NCBI RefSeq assembly: GCF_028682455.1
Contig: NZ_JANHLD010000007.1
Coordinates: 1 to 37,223, forward strand
Direction of reading: 5' to 3'
Length of the DNA stretch: 37,223 nucleotides
DNA from: Pseudomonas putida
GTDB taxonomy: Bacteria; Pseudomonadota; Gammaproteobacteria; Pseudomonadales; Pseudomonadaceae
A model generated the notes under the pieces. The model saw nothing but the letters and a program-made list of their open reading frames with translations, had not been told where the DNA came from and did not search any database. Both the position numbers and the translations under genes were made by a program. How positions within the stretch are numbered: the stretch's first letter is position 1; each line of letters starts with the position of its first letter. Positions 1-8,452 of the stretch are shown here, piece after piece.

Positions 1-99
1 CGCTCGCAGGCCTGGCACTTTCTTTTTCGGCCCACCATCGAACCCGCCTCGGTCGTCCTCGAACGTGTCCAGTTCGTCGATATTAACGTCGCGGCTCAT
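1..99 (-). CDS. virB10: VirB10 inner/outer membrane scaffold protein, N-terminal part
   Basis: This is the first 33 codons of virB10. The ATG at 99-97 overlaps the virB9 stop (ATGA). Reading runs to base 1 and continues in the same frame at 37223, so the gene is cut only by the choice of origin for this circular sequence. The 33 residues are acidic and polar, the expected cytoplasmic tail ahead of the membrane helix encoded just past the junction. The whole protein would be 385 residues, about the size of TrwE of R388. VirB10 spans from the inner to the outer membrane in the type IV secretion core complex. Confidence 0.93.
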   Translation of the reverse strand, partial: MSRDVNIDELDTFEDDRGGFDGGPKKKVPGLRA

Positions 100-974
100 T
101 CCTCACCCCCTTTCAACACGCGCTTGACCTCGGGCGAGTTGGTGCCGGTCTTGCTAGCGCCCAACGCCGGGTTGTAACCACCATTGACTACACCCACCAC
201 GCGATCACCCAGGCGAACCCGCCATTCACGCGCCGTTGTCTCGGCCACGATGATGTTGGAATACTCGCCCTCGATGTGCGTCTGCGGGATGGTTTCCTTG
301 CCATCCGGGCCAATCATGTAGACGTTTGGCAACGCTGCATTGGCCGGAAACTCGAAGTAGGTAAAGCGGAAATCATCCCAGGTATGGGTCGGCCTGATCT
401 CCAAGCTGTTTTCTTCATCGGAGCGGGTATACGCGATGTTCACTGGCCCGTTATTACCCTTGGCCAGCGCCTCGCGAACGCGGCGTTCTTCGAGCTTCTT
501 GTTAGCGACCTTCATGTCTTCGAACGGGTATTTGAAGATGACGCCTACCGTGGCTTTGCGCATGCTCCAGGGCGTCTTGATGAACTCTTCTTTCAGCTGT
601 CCATCAGGGCCTTTGACGGTATTGCTGCCGATGTAGTGCAGCAGGAAGAAATACGTTCGCTTGTTGGTCACCACGGTCAGGTTGGTGTCGCTCAATTCGT
701 CAATTGGCCGGATGAATACGTTGTTGTCCTTGTTGACCAGCTCCCAGGATTTGCTCGCGCCGAAGTTATGCGTCACGTAGACCTCATCCGGGGCAAACTG
801 GATGAGCGTTTGCAGGCCCACCACCCCATCGATCTGAACAACGTCCATCGGGTTGTAGATCACCGTCTTGATCCGATAGTCGTAGGGGCTGTCTGTCTTC
901 TCGTTGAGCGCCAGGGCAGGCGCCGATACCAGCGCCGCAGCCAAGGCAGTTGCAATAGCGAATTTGAGATTCAT
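96..974 (-). CDS. virB9: VirB9 outer-membrane core complex protein (TrwF/TraO-like)
   Basis: The 292-residue protein has a clear signal peptide (residues 1-22, cleaved after the Ala-Leu-Ala stretch). A VirB9-like beta-rich body follows, including the TYFFLL segment near residue 108 and a C-terminal domain that contacts VirB7. Family role: forms the outer layer of the secretion channel with VirB7 and VirB10. Its start overlaps the virB8 stop (TAATG) and its end overlaps the virB10 start, so translation is probably coupled. Length and position match TrwF of R388 and TraO of pKM101. Confidence 0.95.
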   Translation of the reverse strand: MNLKFAIATALAAALVSAPALALNEKTDSPYDYRIKTVIYNPMDVVQIDGVVGLQTLIQFAPDEVYVTHNFGASKSWELVNKDNNVFIRPIDELSDTNLTVVTNKRTYFFLLHYIGSNTVKGPDGQLKEEFIKTPWSMRKATVGVIFKYPFEDMKVANKKLEERRVREALAKGNNGPVNIAYTRSDEENSLEIRPTHTWDDFRFTYFEFPANAALPNVYMIGPDGKETIPQTHIEGEYSNIIVAETTAREWRVRLGDRVVGVVNGGYNPALGASKTGTNSPEVKRVLKGGEE

Positions 975-1696
975 TATCGACTCCCCCCATTGGCAACCGA
1001 TTCGGCATTGACTCGGTACGAATAGACGCGGAATCCAGCCGGGTTGATGTAGCGCTGCGCCGCCGTCAGCTCCATGTTGTCGTAGCGATAGGACAGGGTA
1101 GCGATCCAGTATTGGGGGGCCTCATCGGCACCGCGTGTACGGTACTTTTCAGTGGTTGAGAAACGAACCGTCGCGATACCTGTTTCACGGTCGAGGATGA
1201 CCGAGGAAACCTTGACCTTGACAGACTTGCGGTCGCCGACGGTCTTGTCCATGGCTTCCTTGGTGCCCCACTTGTAGCGCTTCTGGTAATCCTCAGCCAC
1301 GTCAGGGGCAGCCATCAGGCGAGTAGCGTCATAGTCCGCCTGCGCCGTGTTGAACTCGTAGCTTTCGTAATGGCGGATGAACGTAGATACCCAGTAGGTA
1401 TCTGCTACATCGCCATAGCTGGATTGGGGGGTCAGCAACGACACCTGCTGGATAGTGCCGTCAGTATTCATAACCAGCATGTGCGCCGGGACCGGCTGGC
1501 TGTAGCGGTACATGGTGAAACCGGAAACTACGAACGCCACGCCGGCCAGAACACCTAGCCCAGTCGCCACCCACCAGGCGTTGCGCCGGGATTTCAGTAC
1601 CTCATCGAACAGATCCGTTTCCAGGTTCTCGCGTTCTTCTTGGAACGCCGCCATGTCGGCCTTGGTAATCGCCTCGTTCTTATCAGCCCGACTCAT
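974..1696 (-). CDS. virB8: VirB8 inner-membrane assembly factor (TrwG/TraE-like)
   Basis: The 240-residue protein has a cytoplasmic N-terminus of about 40 residues, one membrane helix (about 42-64) and a periplasmic VirB8 domain. The domain carries the family-typical stretch around YRTRGADEAPQYWIATLSYR and a conserved NPAGF near the end. VirB8 nucleates assembly of the secretion channel. The ATG overlaps the virB7 stop by four bases (ATGA), and the stop overlaps the virB9 start. Confidence 0.95.
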   Translation of the reverse strand: MSRADKNEAITKADMAAFQEERENLETDLFDEVLKSRRNAWWVATGLGVLAGVAFVVSGFTMYRYSQPVPAHMLVMNTDGTIQQVSLLTPQSSYGDVADTYWVSTFIRHYESYEFNTAQADYDATRLMAAPDVAEDYQKRYKWGTKEAMDKTVGDRKSVKVKVSSVILDRETGIATVRFSTTEKYRTRGADEAPQYWIATLSYRYDNMELTAAQRYINPAGFRVYSYRVNAESVANGGSR

Positions 1697-1884
1697 TGTT
1701 TACGTTCTCCATTCGTGGCCTGGGGAATTACCCCGGGGCGTCCTACAAGGGCACTGGGCAACGTCTTGTTGACCGGTACCAAATTCGTCATGTCAGGCTC
1801 AGGTGCGGGCTTGGGCTTGCTTGCGCATCCAGCCAGAGCCGCAACCAGTAAGATCCCGACTAATCCCGTCGAAAACCGCACCAT
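1693..1884 (-). CDS. virB7: VirB7 outer-membrane lipoprotein (TrwH/TraN-like)
   Basis: The 63-residue lipoprotein has a signal peptide ending in the lipobox LAGC (Cys20), then a Pro/Lys-rich stretch and an Asn/Pro segment (TNLVPVNKTLP) like the VirB9-binding part of short VirB7 proteins. It is the first gene after an internal promoter and operator at 1918-1946. It overlaps virB8 by four bases. TGAGGT lies a suitable distance before the ATG. Confidence 0.9.
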   Translation of the reverse strand: MVRFSTGLVGILLVAALAGCASKPKPAPEPDMTNLVPVNKTLPSALVGRPGVIPQATNGERKQ

Positions 1885-1917
1885 GTGATTTACCTCAGAT
1901 GAGAAAAAGACAGGGCC

Positions 1918-1946
1918 ATAATAAATCCCTGAAATTATAATTTCAA
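1918..1946 (-). promoter_or_regulatory. Internal promoter and operator for virB7-virB11
   Basis: On the minus strand, TTGAAA (1946-1941) and TATTAT (1923-1918) are separated by exactly 17 bp, a strong sigma-70 promoter. The -35 box sits in a perfect 16-bp palindrome, TGAAATTATAATTTCA (1930-1945). The same palindrome with a GC centre occurs before virB1 at 8454-8469, so one repressor probably controls both. R388 also has a regulated promoter before its virB7 homologue trwH. The repressor itself is not identified here. Confidence 0.8.
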
Positions 1947-1976
1947 GGACTTATTACGGCCCAAATGTGATTCCGT

Positions 1977-3041
1977 TTAGCCTGCTCGGCGTGAACCTCT
2001 GGCCATGCCCTGCATGGCAGTACCCACAGCACTTGCCGCTGCTCCGGCTGGGCCTGCTGCCGCGCCTGCTGCTGCTCCAGCAGCTGCGCCCCCACCGGCA
2101 CCTGCCGCCCCACCTGCACCAGCACCGGAGCCAGCGCCGGCTCCGCCGCCTTTCCCACCGTTACCACCGCCACCCTTGCCTGGGCGTTGGCGGCCCGGTA
2201 CGAACTGCACCGAAACGCCACTGCCCCAGGACGACGCCAAGTCGGGGATCTTCTTGAGGACGAACCACGTCACCACGGTCAGAAGGCCGCAGGTGATGAT
2301 TGGTACCAAGATCGGGGAGTTAGCTGCCGGATCTGCCGCCGCCGCCACCGCCTTGCCGTAAAACTTCATCAGCAGGCCGAAGGTGGCGGACAACAGGATG
2401 GTTATCAGCCCGAAGTTGATAACCGAACCGATCCATTTCGAGAACAGTTCGCGCAGGGAGTCGAACATCAGGCACATGATAAAGATCGGCCCAAAACAGA
2501 CCGCGATGGCCAGCATAAACTTGGCCATCAGGATCAGGGCCGCGCCAATACCGCAGACCAGCACTGTAGAGAGAAGCACCGCAGCAGCAAGCAAGAAGCT
2601 CGCAAGGCCCGCACCGCTGGTCACACCTGCGTTGTCGAAGGCCTTCTGCGCGGTTTTCAAACCATTCTCCAGTGCCTTGTCGATGGTACTGGCGACTTCG
2701 TTCTGCACGTTGGCACCCGACTTGCCATCGACAATCAGGATCGAGGCGAACTCATCGGGTGTTTTCAGCGCCACATCCGCGAGTTCGGTCTGATACCAAC
2801 CGCCTGCCGACGATATGCTCAGAATGAGGCCCCAGAATGCGAACTTCTTGAGCATGTCTGTCAGCGGCTCGCCGTCGCCGCCATAGAGTTTAAAGGCGCC
2901 TTCGACCATGAGAACAATGGTTAAACCCAGGGCAACCAACGGTGTCACAGCGGCAATGATGGTCGCCACGTTCGACGCCACCAGCTCCTTGGACACTTCG
3001 TCCATGTAGCTGAATATCTGAGTCGTTGCGTTATAAGCCAT
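1977..3041 (-). CDS. virB6: VirB6 polytopic inner-membrane channel protein (TrwI/TraD-like)
   Basis: The 354-residue protein has several hydrophobic helices (about 26-50, 90-105, 150-205, 210-232 and 245-262), as in VirB6, a polytopic component of the inner-membrane channel. The last 75 or so residues (from about 280) are very rich in Gly and Ala, with few other residues, and end in a basic patch (RGSRRAG). That tail is unusual for VirB6 and may be disordered. A G-rich sequence (GGGGGTGA) precedes the ATG. The gene follows the entry-exclusion lipoprotein, as in pKM101. Confidence 0.9.
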   Translation of the reverse strand: MAYNATTQIFSYMDEVSKELVASNVATIIAAVTPLVALGLTIVLMVEGAFKLYGGDGEPLTDMLKKFAFWGLILSISSAGGWYQTELADVALKTPDEFASILIVDGKSGANVQNEVASTIDKALENGLKTAQKAFDNAGVTSGAGLASFLLAAAVLLSTVLVCGIGAALILMAKFMLAIAVCFGPIFIMCLMFDSLRELFSKWIGSVINFGLITILLSATFGLLMKFYGKAVAAAADPAANSPILVPIITCGLLTVVTWFVLKKIPDLASSWGSGVSVQFVPGRQRPGKGGGGNGGKGGGAGAGSGAGAGGAAGAGGGAAAGAAAGAAAGPAGAAASAVGTAMQGMARGSRRAG

Positions 3042-3053
3042 TGTTCACCCCCG

Positions 3054-3308
3054 TCACTTCTTATCGAGCTTGAGGTCGATGCTGTAATCCGATTGCCCCT
3101 TGCCCATGGTCACGACTTGAGCCTCGGCGGCCAGGGCATTCTGGCAATCAGCGCTCACCTGCTCCTTGGCATCGTTACGGCACTCGGCAACGCGAACCGC
3201 CCGTTCCTTGTCATGCTGCATGTACCACTCTTTGGTGTTGGCCTCACCACAAGCGGCCAGGGCAGCGAAGAGTGGCAACAGGCATACGATCTTTTTCATA
3301 GCGGTCAT
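3054..3308 (-). CDS. eex: Entry-exclusion lipoprotein (Eex/EexN-like)
   Basis: The 84-residue lipoprotein has lipobox LAAC (Cys20) and then a short periplasmic domain with the EexN-type pattern WY..H..ER, two Cys (in ECRND and DCQNA) and a charged tail. Family role: blocks redundant entry of the same plasmid into a cell that already carries it. It lies between virB5 and virB6, exactly where eex lies in pKM101. The ATG at 3308 overlaps the virB5 stop (ATGA). A second in-frame ATG at 3299 is possible. Confidence 0.82.
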   Translation of the reverse strand: MTAMKKIVCLLPLFAALAACGEANTKEWYMQHDKERAVRVAECRNDAKEQVSADCQNALAAEAQVVTMGKGQSDYSIDLKLDKK

Positions 3309-4078
3309 TCCGTGAGGTTAGGGGCTTCGAGACTGTCGTTTTTATCGCCAATGACATAGCGGCGAACGGCAGTCTGTTGCTGTTGTTGCAGTACCTTGTC
3401 TTGCGACTGCTGGAGGATGGCCATCAGTTGCAACTTGGCTTGCTCGCCCTGGATCGCGCCCTGGGCGGTCGAGATCCTGGCTTGCAGGTCTGCAATTTCT
3501 TTCTGCGACGTGGTTGTGTCGATCTGGTTGGTCAGCGTCTGGATATCTTGCAGTTCGCGCATCTGGTTGTTGTAGGCCTGCTGCGCCATTACGCGGTCAT
3601 ACGCCCCTTTCTCCTTGAGACGCTGGTTCACCAGGTCCAAGGCCTCGCTGCGGCCCATGTTCTCCACCTCGCTATCGAACTGCCCGAGCATGTCGCGCAC
3701 AGAGCCGGTAATGCTCGAATTGCTGTTCATCGCGTCGGAGTAAACCTTGCCCCAGTCAGCCGGCAGGTTCTTTTGCAGCTCCCCAGCGCTGCCTGGCAGC
3801 ATCCCACCGAATCCGCGTGCGCCGGTCATGGAGGCGTACATGCCTTCTTGGGTTTCCAACTGCGACTTGAGGTTGGCCAGCTGCTGAATCATGTTCTGGA
3901 CTTGAAGCGCCGTGTTGGCCAGCACGGCGGGGTCTTCGACAACGACCTGCGCATGCGAAACGCTTGCGACCCCCAGGAAGATGGCCATCGTGCAACTACG
4001 CACAATGGCTTTTGCCTTGAACGTCGGCAGACGCATTACGTCCTGGGTATCCGCAGCGGCAAAAACGTACTTTTCCAT
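3305..4078 (-). CDS. virB5: VirB5 minor pilin / pilus tip protein (TrwJ/TraC-like)
   Basis: I take the ATG at 4078, two bases after the virB4 stop and preceded by AGGAG. This gives 257 residues. A hydrophobic signal region (about residues 26-44, ending SHAQ) is preceded by an unusually long polar start, so ATG 4036 is an alternative. The mature part is alpha-helical and Gln-rich, with long predicted coiled segments, as in VirB5 pilus tip adhesins. The stop overlaps the eex start. Confidence 0.9.
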   Translation of the reverse strand: MEKYVFAAADTQDVMRLPTFKAKAIVRSCTMAIFLGVASVSHAQVVVEDPAVLANTALQVQNMIQQLANLKSQLETQEGMYASMTGARGFGGMLPGSAGELQKNLPADWGKVYSDAMNSNSSITGSVRDMLGQFDSEVENMGRSEALDLVNQRLKEKGAYDRVMAQQAYNNQMRELQDIQTLTNQIDTTTSQKEIADLQARISTAQGAIQGEQAKLQLMAILQQSQDKVLQQQQQTAVRRYVIGDKNDSLEAPNLTE

Positions 4079-4079
4079 G

Positions 4080-6728
4080 TCAGTTGCTCCTGTTCTGTTG
4101 CTTGGGTAAAACCGTTTCCCAATACTTCGGCAGCCACACCTCTGGCTTGGCGTTTGGATTGGCGGCAAGGATGCTTTCCAGTCGATCAGCATTGTCCGGG
4201 GTGCCCGAAAGGATGCTGATCGCCTTCTCCATCCCGCGCAGATCCATGGTGGCAATGGCCGATTGACTGCCCTGCTTGACCAAGAACTGGCGGCTGAATT
4301 CAGGGATGTTAAGCAGCGCCTGATATTCCGCCTCGGTCAGTTTCAGCCCCTTCATGTAGTCCACTGGGTCAGCTTCCGGGTTTTCCAGCAGGATCTTGGT
4401 CACGCACTGCTGCATGATCGTTTTGCCGATCCGGCTTTCCAGGGCGTCGTTTGGTTCCTGCGTGGAGAAGACGTAGATCGCGTCCTTTTTCCGGTCGGTC
4501 TTCAAACCGCGCTTCACTTCCACATCCATGTAGGGATCGTCCAGATACTGGGCGAACTCGTCGAATACCTGAATCACGCGGCAGCTACCATCGATGGCCA
4601 GGCGCACGCGATAAAACAGGTACATCAGCAACGGCGTGCGGGCTTGCGGGGCCGGCTGATCCGGGGCCACGATAAAGTCGGTCAGGTCGAAGCCAAACAC
4701 CTTGTGCGTGTCGAAGGTCAAGGCGTCGGACGGGTTATCGAACAACCACCCATGTTCGCCACCACGGCACCAGGGCTTGAGCATTTCAGCCAGGGTCAAT
4801 TTCTGCTGGTTGTTGACTCGCGCCGCTGCCGGAATCTGCCGCCAGATCGCATAGAACGAACGCAGCTCCTTGGCGACCAGGCCACTGACCATCACATGGT
4901 CAACAGCTTTGCCGATGAGTTCCACGTCGGTCTGTTCAATCGGGCCGCCGTTCGTGGTTTCCGCGCAAATCCTGATCAGACGCTTGACCATGGCAACGTT
5001 GGCGGTAGTCGGCTCGATTTGCGCCGGCTGCCAGCCCGTCGATTCGCCCTCGCGCAGCACGGTATAGCGCCCTTCCAGGGACGTCACCAGGGGCATCATG
5101 CCCCGGTCTTTGTCGTAGCAGATAACCCGTGGCTCGAACTTGCTGGACTGGGTAATCAACGCATTGAGCAGGGTCGTCTTACCGGCACCGGTCTGGCCGA
5201 GGATCAGGGTGTGGCCAGGCGGACGCTTGCCGAACGACTGTTCTTCCATTGGCGAAACGTGCCAGTTGAAGAACAGCGGCGTACCTGCCGTGGTCTTGAA
5301 CAACGTGACTGCTGGTCCCCAGGGGTTGTTGTTCGCCTTACCAGTCATGAAGCCGTGAAACGGCGAGAAGCACAGGAAGTTCCAGCTATTCACTGGGACC
5401 GGGCGGGGAACATACGCATGGTTGGCCGGCAGCATTGCGTAAAAGGCAGCCTCGGAAGCGAGACCAACCGAGTCAGCCTTGATACCGCAGTCGGTCATCA
5501 TGCCCTTGGCCTTGCGGGCCAGCTTCTGGACGCCTTTCGAGGTGCTTGCCCAAACGTGGATGGTCGCGTGATGGAAACCCATGACGAACCGCCGCGAGGT
5601 CACATCGTCCTCGGCGTCTTCCAACTGCCGAATCTGCGACTTGCCCTTGTCCTTGGTTTCCAGCATCGATTTCTGCTGGTTAGACAGGAATGTCTGAGCA
5701 GCCCCCAGCGACATGCAGCAATAGGATTGGGTCAGCACGTATTCAAAATCTGCTTCCATCAGCAGGTTCAGCTGGCCAGGCTCCGTCTCATCGTCGTAAT
5801 CGACGATCTCAACACCTGCCAAGTAATCAACACCATCGAAGCGGCGGCGCTGGATAATGTCGCCCCAAAGAGAGGACACCGGTCGGCTTTCCACCAAATA
5901 CGAGCGAATCTTCGAGCGGCAGACGGGTACTGGCTGCCAGTAACCGTTGATGAGGAACGACAGCCATTCCAGGGCAGTAGAAAATGCCCGTAGGCTCCCG
6001 GCGCTTTCTGGCGCAGGAACTGCCGGCGCCGGCGCGGTCTTCACCGTATCGGCCAGAAGGTCGTCAGGATCGATATCGAAGGCATCAGCCTCAAGCCCGG
6101 TTTCATCAGCCAGCCAGGTTTCATCGTCCTGATTCTCGGCAGTGGCGATTTCGCCGCGGCTGTTGCGATAGTAGATGCCCAGTCGCTCGATACCGTAAGG
6201 CTTGAGCGTGTGCATGATACGGCTGCTGATCTCTTCCAAGGCGCTCGACGCCTCGTTGCGCATGTCCACCAACTCCTCACGAGTTGGGCGCTCCATCTTG
6301 GAAAAGACCTTTTGCGCCAGATCGCCCACGGGGTTGTAAACCACCGTGAGGTAGAGATCATTCACCATCAGCGGCTTGGACTGGAAGCTCTTGCGGTAGC
6401 TGTCGTCAAAGTGCTGGGCGAACGCCAGGTTCCACTCGGTTTCCGGGTAGTCGTTGACCTCGCGGTGATGCTGATGGGTCCAGTATTTGACATGCTCGGT
6501 GCTGATCTGCCTGAACAGGGTGTTCAGGTCGCGGTGCCAGCGGATCAGGTCGAGATCCGAGGCGCAATCGTGAGTGCGCCCACGAAGCTTGAAGATCGTC
6601 AGCAGCTCGCCGTTTTCCGTGCTGATTACATGGTCGGTGATGTGGTGCTGATACGGTACGAATTTTTTGAAGGAAGGTTCCTTCGTGAATTTTTTGACGC
6701 TCTTTACATCACGGGCTGTTACGGCCAT
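4080..6728 (-). CDS. virB4: VirB4 type IV secretion ATPase (TrwK/TraB-like)
   Basis: The 882-residue protein has the full VirB4 length and family features. The Walker A motif GQTGAGKTT is near residue 510, and a Walker B-like segment (RVIQVFDEFAQY) follows in the C-terminal half. VirB4 powers pilus assembly and substrate transfer at the inner membrane. The ATG overlaps the virB3 stop (TAATG). The N-terminal half holds the family region with the PVSSLWGD segment. No frameshift is seen. Confidence 0.97.
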   Translation of the reverse strand: MAVTARDVKSVKKFTKEPSFKKFVPYQHHITDHVISTENGELLTIFKLRGRTHDCASDLDLIRWHRDLNTLFRQISTEHVKYWTHQHHREVNDYPETEWNLAFAQHFDDSYRKSFQSKPLMVNDLYLTVVYNPVGDLAQKVFSKMERPTREELVDMRNEASSALEEISSRIMHTLKPYGIERLGIYYRNSRGEIATAENQDDETWLADETGLEADAFDIDPDDLLADTVKTAPAPAVPAPESAGSLRAFSTALEWLSFLINGYWQPVPVCRSKIRSYLVESRPVSSLWGDIIQRRRFDGVDYLAGVEIVDYDDETEPGQLNLLMEADFEYVLTQSYCCMSLGAAQTFLSNQQKSMLETKDKGKSQIRQLEDAEDDVTSRRFVMGFHHATIHVWASTSKGVQKLARKAKGMMTDCGIKADSVGLASEAAFYAMLPANHAYVPRPVPVNSWNFLCFSPFHGFMTGKANNNPWGPAVTLFKTTAGTPLFFNWHVSPMEEQSFGKRPPGHTLILGQTGAGKTTLLNALITQSSKFEPRVICYDKDRGMMPLVTSLEGRYTVLREGESTGWQPAQIEPTTANVAMVKRLIRICAETTNGGPIEQTDVELIGKAVDHVMVSGLVAKELRSFYAIWRQIPAAARVNNQQKLTLAEMLKPWCRGGEHGWLFDNPSDALTFDTHKVFGFDLTDFIVAPDQPAPQARTPLLMYLFYRVRLAIDGSCRVIQVFDEFAQYLDDPYMDVEVKRGLKTDRKKDAIYVFSTQEPNDALESRIGKTIMQQCVTKILLENPEADPVDYMKGLKLTEAEYQALLNIPEFSRQFLVKQGSQSAIATMDLRGMEKAISILSGTPDNADRLESILAANPNAKPEVWLPKYWETVLPKQQNRSN

Positions 6729-7045
6729 TAGTCTTGATCTCCGTAGTCCCTGGGCGAGTAACTAGACCCGCCCCACAGTTTCGTAAATGACGATTCAGAC
6801 CTGTTCACGATCTTGGTCTTCCAAGCCAGGTAGAGAATCCGAAAAGCTCGGTCATCGTGCTTGGTGATGCACCATTCGATGACAAACAGGAACACGAACA
6901 CCCCAATGGCCCACAGGTGAATGAACTGGAACAACGCGCCGCAGAACATGAAGGTGACGAGCAACACAGTTCGAGGCACACCAGCTAAGGTCGGCAACCG
7001 AGTTGCCCCTTTGAACAAGGGGAACCGTCCTTGTGAGAAATTCAA
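6728..7045 (-). CDS. virB3: VirB3 inner-membrane protein (TrwM/TraA-like)
   Basis: The 105-residue protein begins with the VirB3-type N-terminus (FKGATRLPTLAGVPR), followed by one or two hydrophobic helices (about 27-62). It ends in a cytoplasmic tail with the FRILYLAWKTK segment. VirB3 works with VirB4 at the inner membrane. The upstream sequence carries GGGAGG before the ATG. The stop overlaps the virB4 start. Confidence 0.93.
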   Translation of the reverse strand: MNFSQGRFPLFKGATRLPTLAGVPRTVLLVTFMFCGALFQFIHLWAIGVFVFLFVIEWCITKHDDRAFRILYLAWKTKIVNRSESSFTKLWGGSSYSPRDYGDQD

Positions 7046-7060
7046 TTCGATAACCTCCCA

Positions 7061-7087
7061 AGGGCGGGACCGCTAAGGCCCCGCCCT
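7061..7087 (-). terminator. Hairpin between virB2 and virB3, possible attenuator
   Basis: GGGCGGG (7062-7068) pairs with CCCGCCC (7080-7086) around an 11-base loop in the 48-bp gap between virB2 and virB3. No run of T follows on the minus strand. It may protect the virB2 message or reduce read-through, giving more pilin than downstream proteins. The role is inferred; the pairing is seen. Confidence 0.5.
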
Positions 7088-7093
7088 CTGGTA

Positions 7094-7393
7094 TCAGCCG
7101 AAGAAGAAACTGACGATGTAACTGGCAGAACCAGCACCGATCATTGCCAGGGCGCCACGGGTAGCGAAGTCAGCGCGAACAACGTGTGCCCACCAGAGGA
7201 TGCACAGCACCGCCAGTACCACGGCGCAGGCAAGCGGAATCCACGTATCGAGCCAGGTTTTCATCGAGGTCAGCGAAGAGTTGGCCGTATCAACACCCGC
7301 CGCTTGGGCCAGACTCGACCCGAAGATGCACAGCAGAACCATGCAGACCATGCCCAGTTTCTTGCCGTTTACACCAACATTCAGTTTGTCCAT
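7094..7393 (-). CDS. virB2: VirB2 major pilin (TrwL/TraM-like)
   Basis: The 99-residue propilin has a long signal peptide (to the AQAA at about 29-32) and two hydrophobic helices (about 52-72 and 81-98) with a short charged turn (RADFATRG) between them. This is the VirB2 topology. It forms the pilus shaft. It lies between a small unknown gene and virB3, and is separated from virB3 by a hairpin. Confidence 0.92.
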   Translation of the reverse strand: MDKLNVGVNGKKLGMVCMVLLCIFGSSLAQAAGVDTANSSLTSMKTWLDTWIPLACAVVLAVLCILWWAHVVRADFATRGALAMIGAGSASYIVSFFFG

Positions 7394-7396
7394 ATT

Positions 7397-7681
7397 TCAC
7401 TCCGTTACTGGTAAATCAAAGTCCGTTAATAGAAGCTCACACCGTTCGATGCTTAGCTTTTCCCTCAGCCACTCGGCCAACAGTCGAAGATCAGCCCACG
7501 TTCTAACCTCCCCTGTATCCTTTACACGCAACGAACAGCACACCGTTTGCCCGTCGTCGCTAATGACTTCAAAGAGTGGAAGCCATTTCTTTTCTTCCAA
7601 CCTCTGAATCCATGTCCGTATTAATTTCTTCTTGCTGCTCATTTCCTCTAGTTGTTTTTGCTGGATGAGAAAGACCTTCAT
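7397..7681 (-). CDS. Small unknown protein between virB1 and virB2
   Basis: I choose the ATG at 7681 because GGAG lies seven bases before it; an upstream ATG at 7696 lacks a clear site. The product has 94 residues. It has a basic Gln/Lys-rich helical start (QQKQLEEMSSKKK), then a short mixed domain ending in an acidic tail. It overlaps the 3' end of virB1 by more than 100 bp in another frame. R388 and pKM101 carry the regulator korA near this place, but I see no clear helix-turn-helix here and do not assign it. Confidence 0.68.
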   Translation of the reverse strand: MKVFLIQQKQLEEMSSKKKLIRTWIQRLEEKKWLPLFEVISDDGQTVCCSLRVKDTGEVRTWADLRLLAEWLREKLSIERCELLLTDFDLPVTE

Positions 7682-8441
7682 TTGGCGCTCCGTCATGTTG
7701 CCGCGCCATCACCTCGAAACCGTCTTGAGTGCTGTTGGCAAATCCGTCCGGGGTTGAATTATCGAACCCACCAGACCTACCTAACCTTGCGTTTTCAGCG
7801 GGTTGCGCGTTCTCCTGCTCAACGCTACTCCCCACCTGGCCGCCTTCACTCTCCACTCCATCGACGCGCAGCGCAGGCACTTTCAATGTGTTATTGGCTT
7901 GAGCCACAGCCAGAATCTTTCCCACATATCCGTTTGTGAAACCGTCCCGCTGATTGCCGGTGTTGTAGCAACTCAGGGCATGACGTAATGCAGCCTGCCC
8001 CTCCTGATTAGCCGCAACAGCGGCCCGGTAGCAGTCCGACAAGATTCGGTCCAGGGCGGCCAGATTCTTACACGGCTCAAGCATGTCCACAGCAGAAACC
8101 CCTAACGCTGCCAAGTTCCCCGACCAGATTTGCCCGTAGCCTGTATCGAAACTGGCGCCTTCGCGAGCAAGCTTTTCGACTACTGCCTTCGCGTCCTCGA
8201 AGGTTTCTGTCTTTGGCTGCTTACTCCAGGGCACGCCGTTTACATGGACTGCAAATGGGTTGTTTCTCGACTCATGGCTAACCAAGTAACCGACCGTCTC
8301 AGGCGCCACGTTCGGCGCACATTGCTTTGCCAAAGCCATGACACTCATCGACAATTTACCGTTCGCATTAGCCAGCAATGGATTTCCGGCGGCGACGAGC
8401 GCAAGAGCAATGACTGCGGTAGAGGTTTTATGGTTGGCCAT
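7569..8441 (-). CDS. virB1: VirB1 lytic transglycosylase (TrwN/TraL-like)
   Basis: The 290-residue protein has a signal peptide (about residues 1-26), then a lysozyme-like transglycosylase domain. The catalytic Glu lies in SHESRNNPFAVHVNG (about residue 56), with a later GYGQIW motif and an SCYNTGN motif. These are hallmarks of VirB1 proteins, which open the cell wall for the secretion channel. The last 100 residues are polar and Asn/Gln-rich. It is the first gene of the mating-pair operon, starting beside the operator at 8454-8469. Confidence 0.94.
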   Translation of the reverse strand: MANHKTSTAVIALALVAAGNPLLANANGKLSMSVMALAKQCAPNVAPETVGYLVSHESRNNPFAVHVNGVPWSKQPKTETFEDAKAVVEKLAREGASFDTGYGQIWSGNLAALGVSAVDMLEPCKNLAALDRILSDCYRAAVAANQEGQAALRHALSCYNTGNQRDGFTNGYVGKILAVAQANNTLKVPALRVDGVESEGGQVGSSVEQENAQPAENARLGRSGGFDNSTPDGFANSTQDGFEVMARQHDGAPNEGLSHPAKTTRGNEQQEEINTDMDSEVGRKEMASTL

Positions 8442-8452
8442 TCCGTTTGTCC

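Noticed and set aside
1967..2361. Pro/Ala/Leu-rich open frames opposite virB6
   Set aside because: They are antisense shadows of the Gly/Ala-rich VirB6 tail.
4263..5993. A 576-residue open frame antisense to virB4
   Set aside because: It has no family resemblance and lies wholly opposite a well-conserved gene; such frames are common in high-GC DNA.
7397..7696. KorA identity for the gene between virB1 and virB2
   Set aside because: The position fits pKM101/R388 korA, but no helix-turn-helix is visible, so I left it unassigned.
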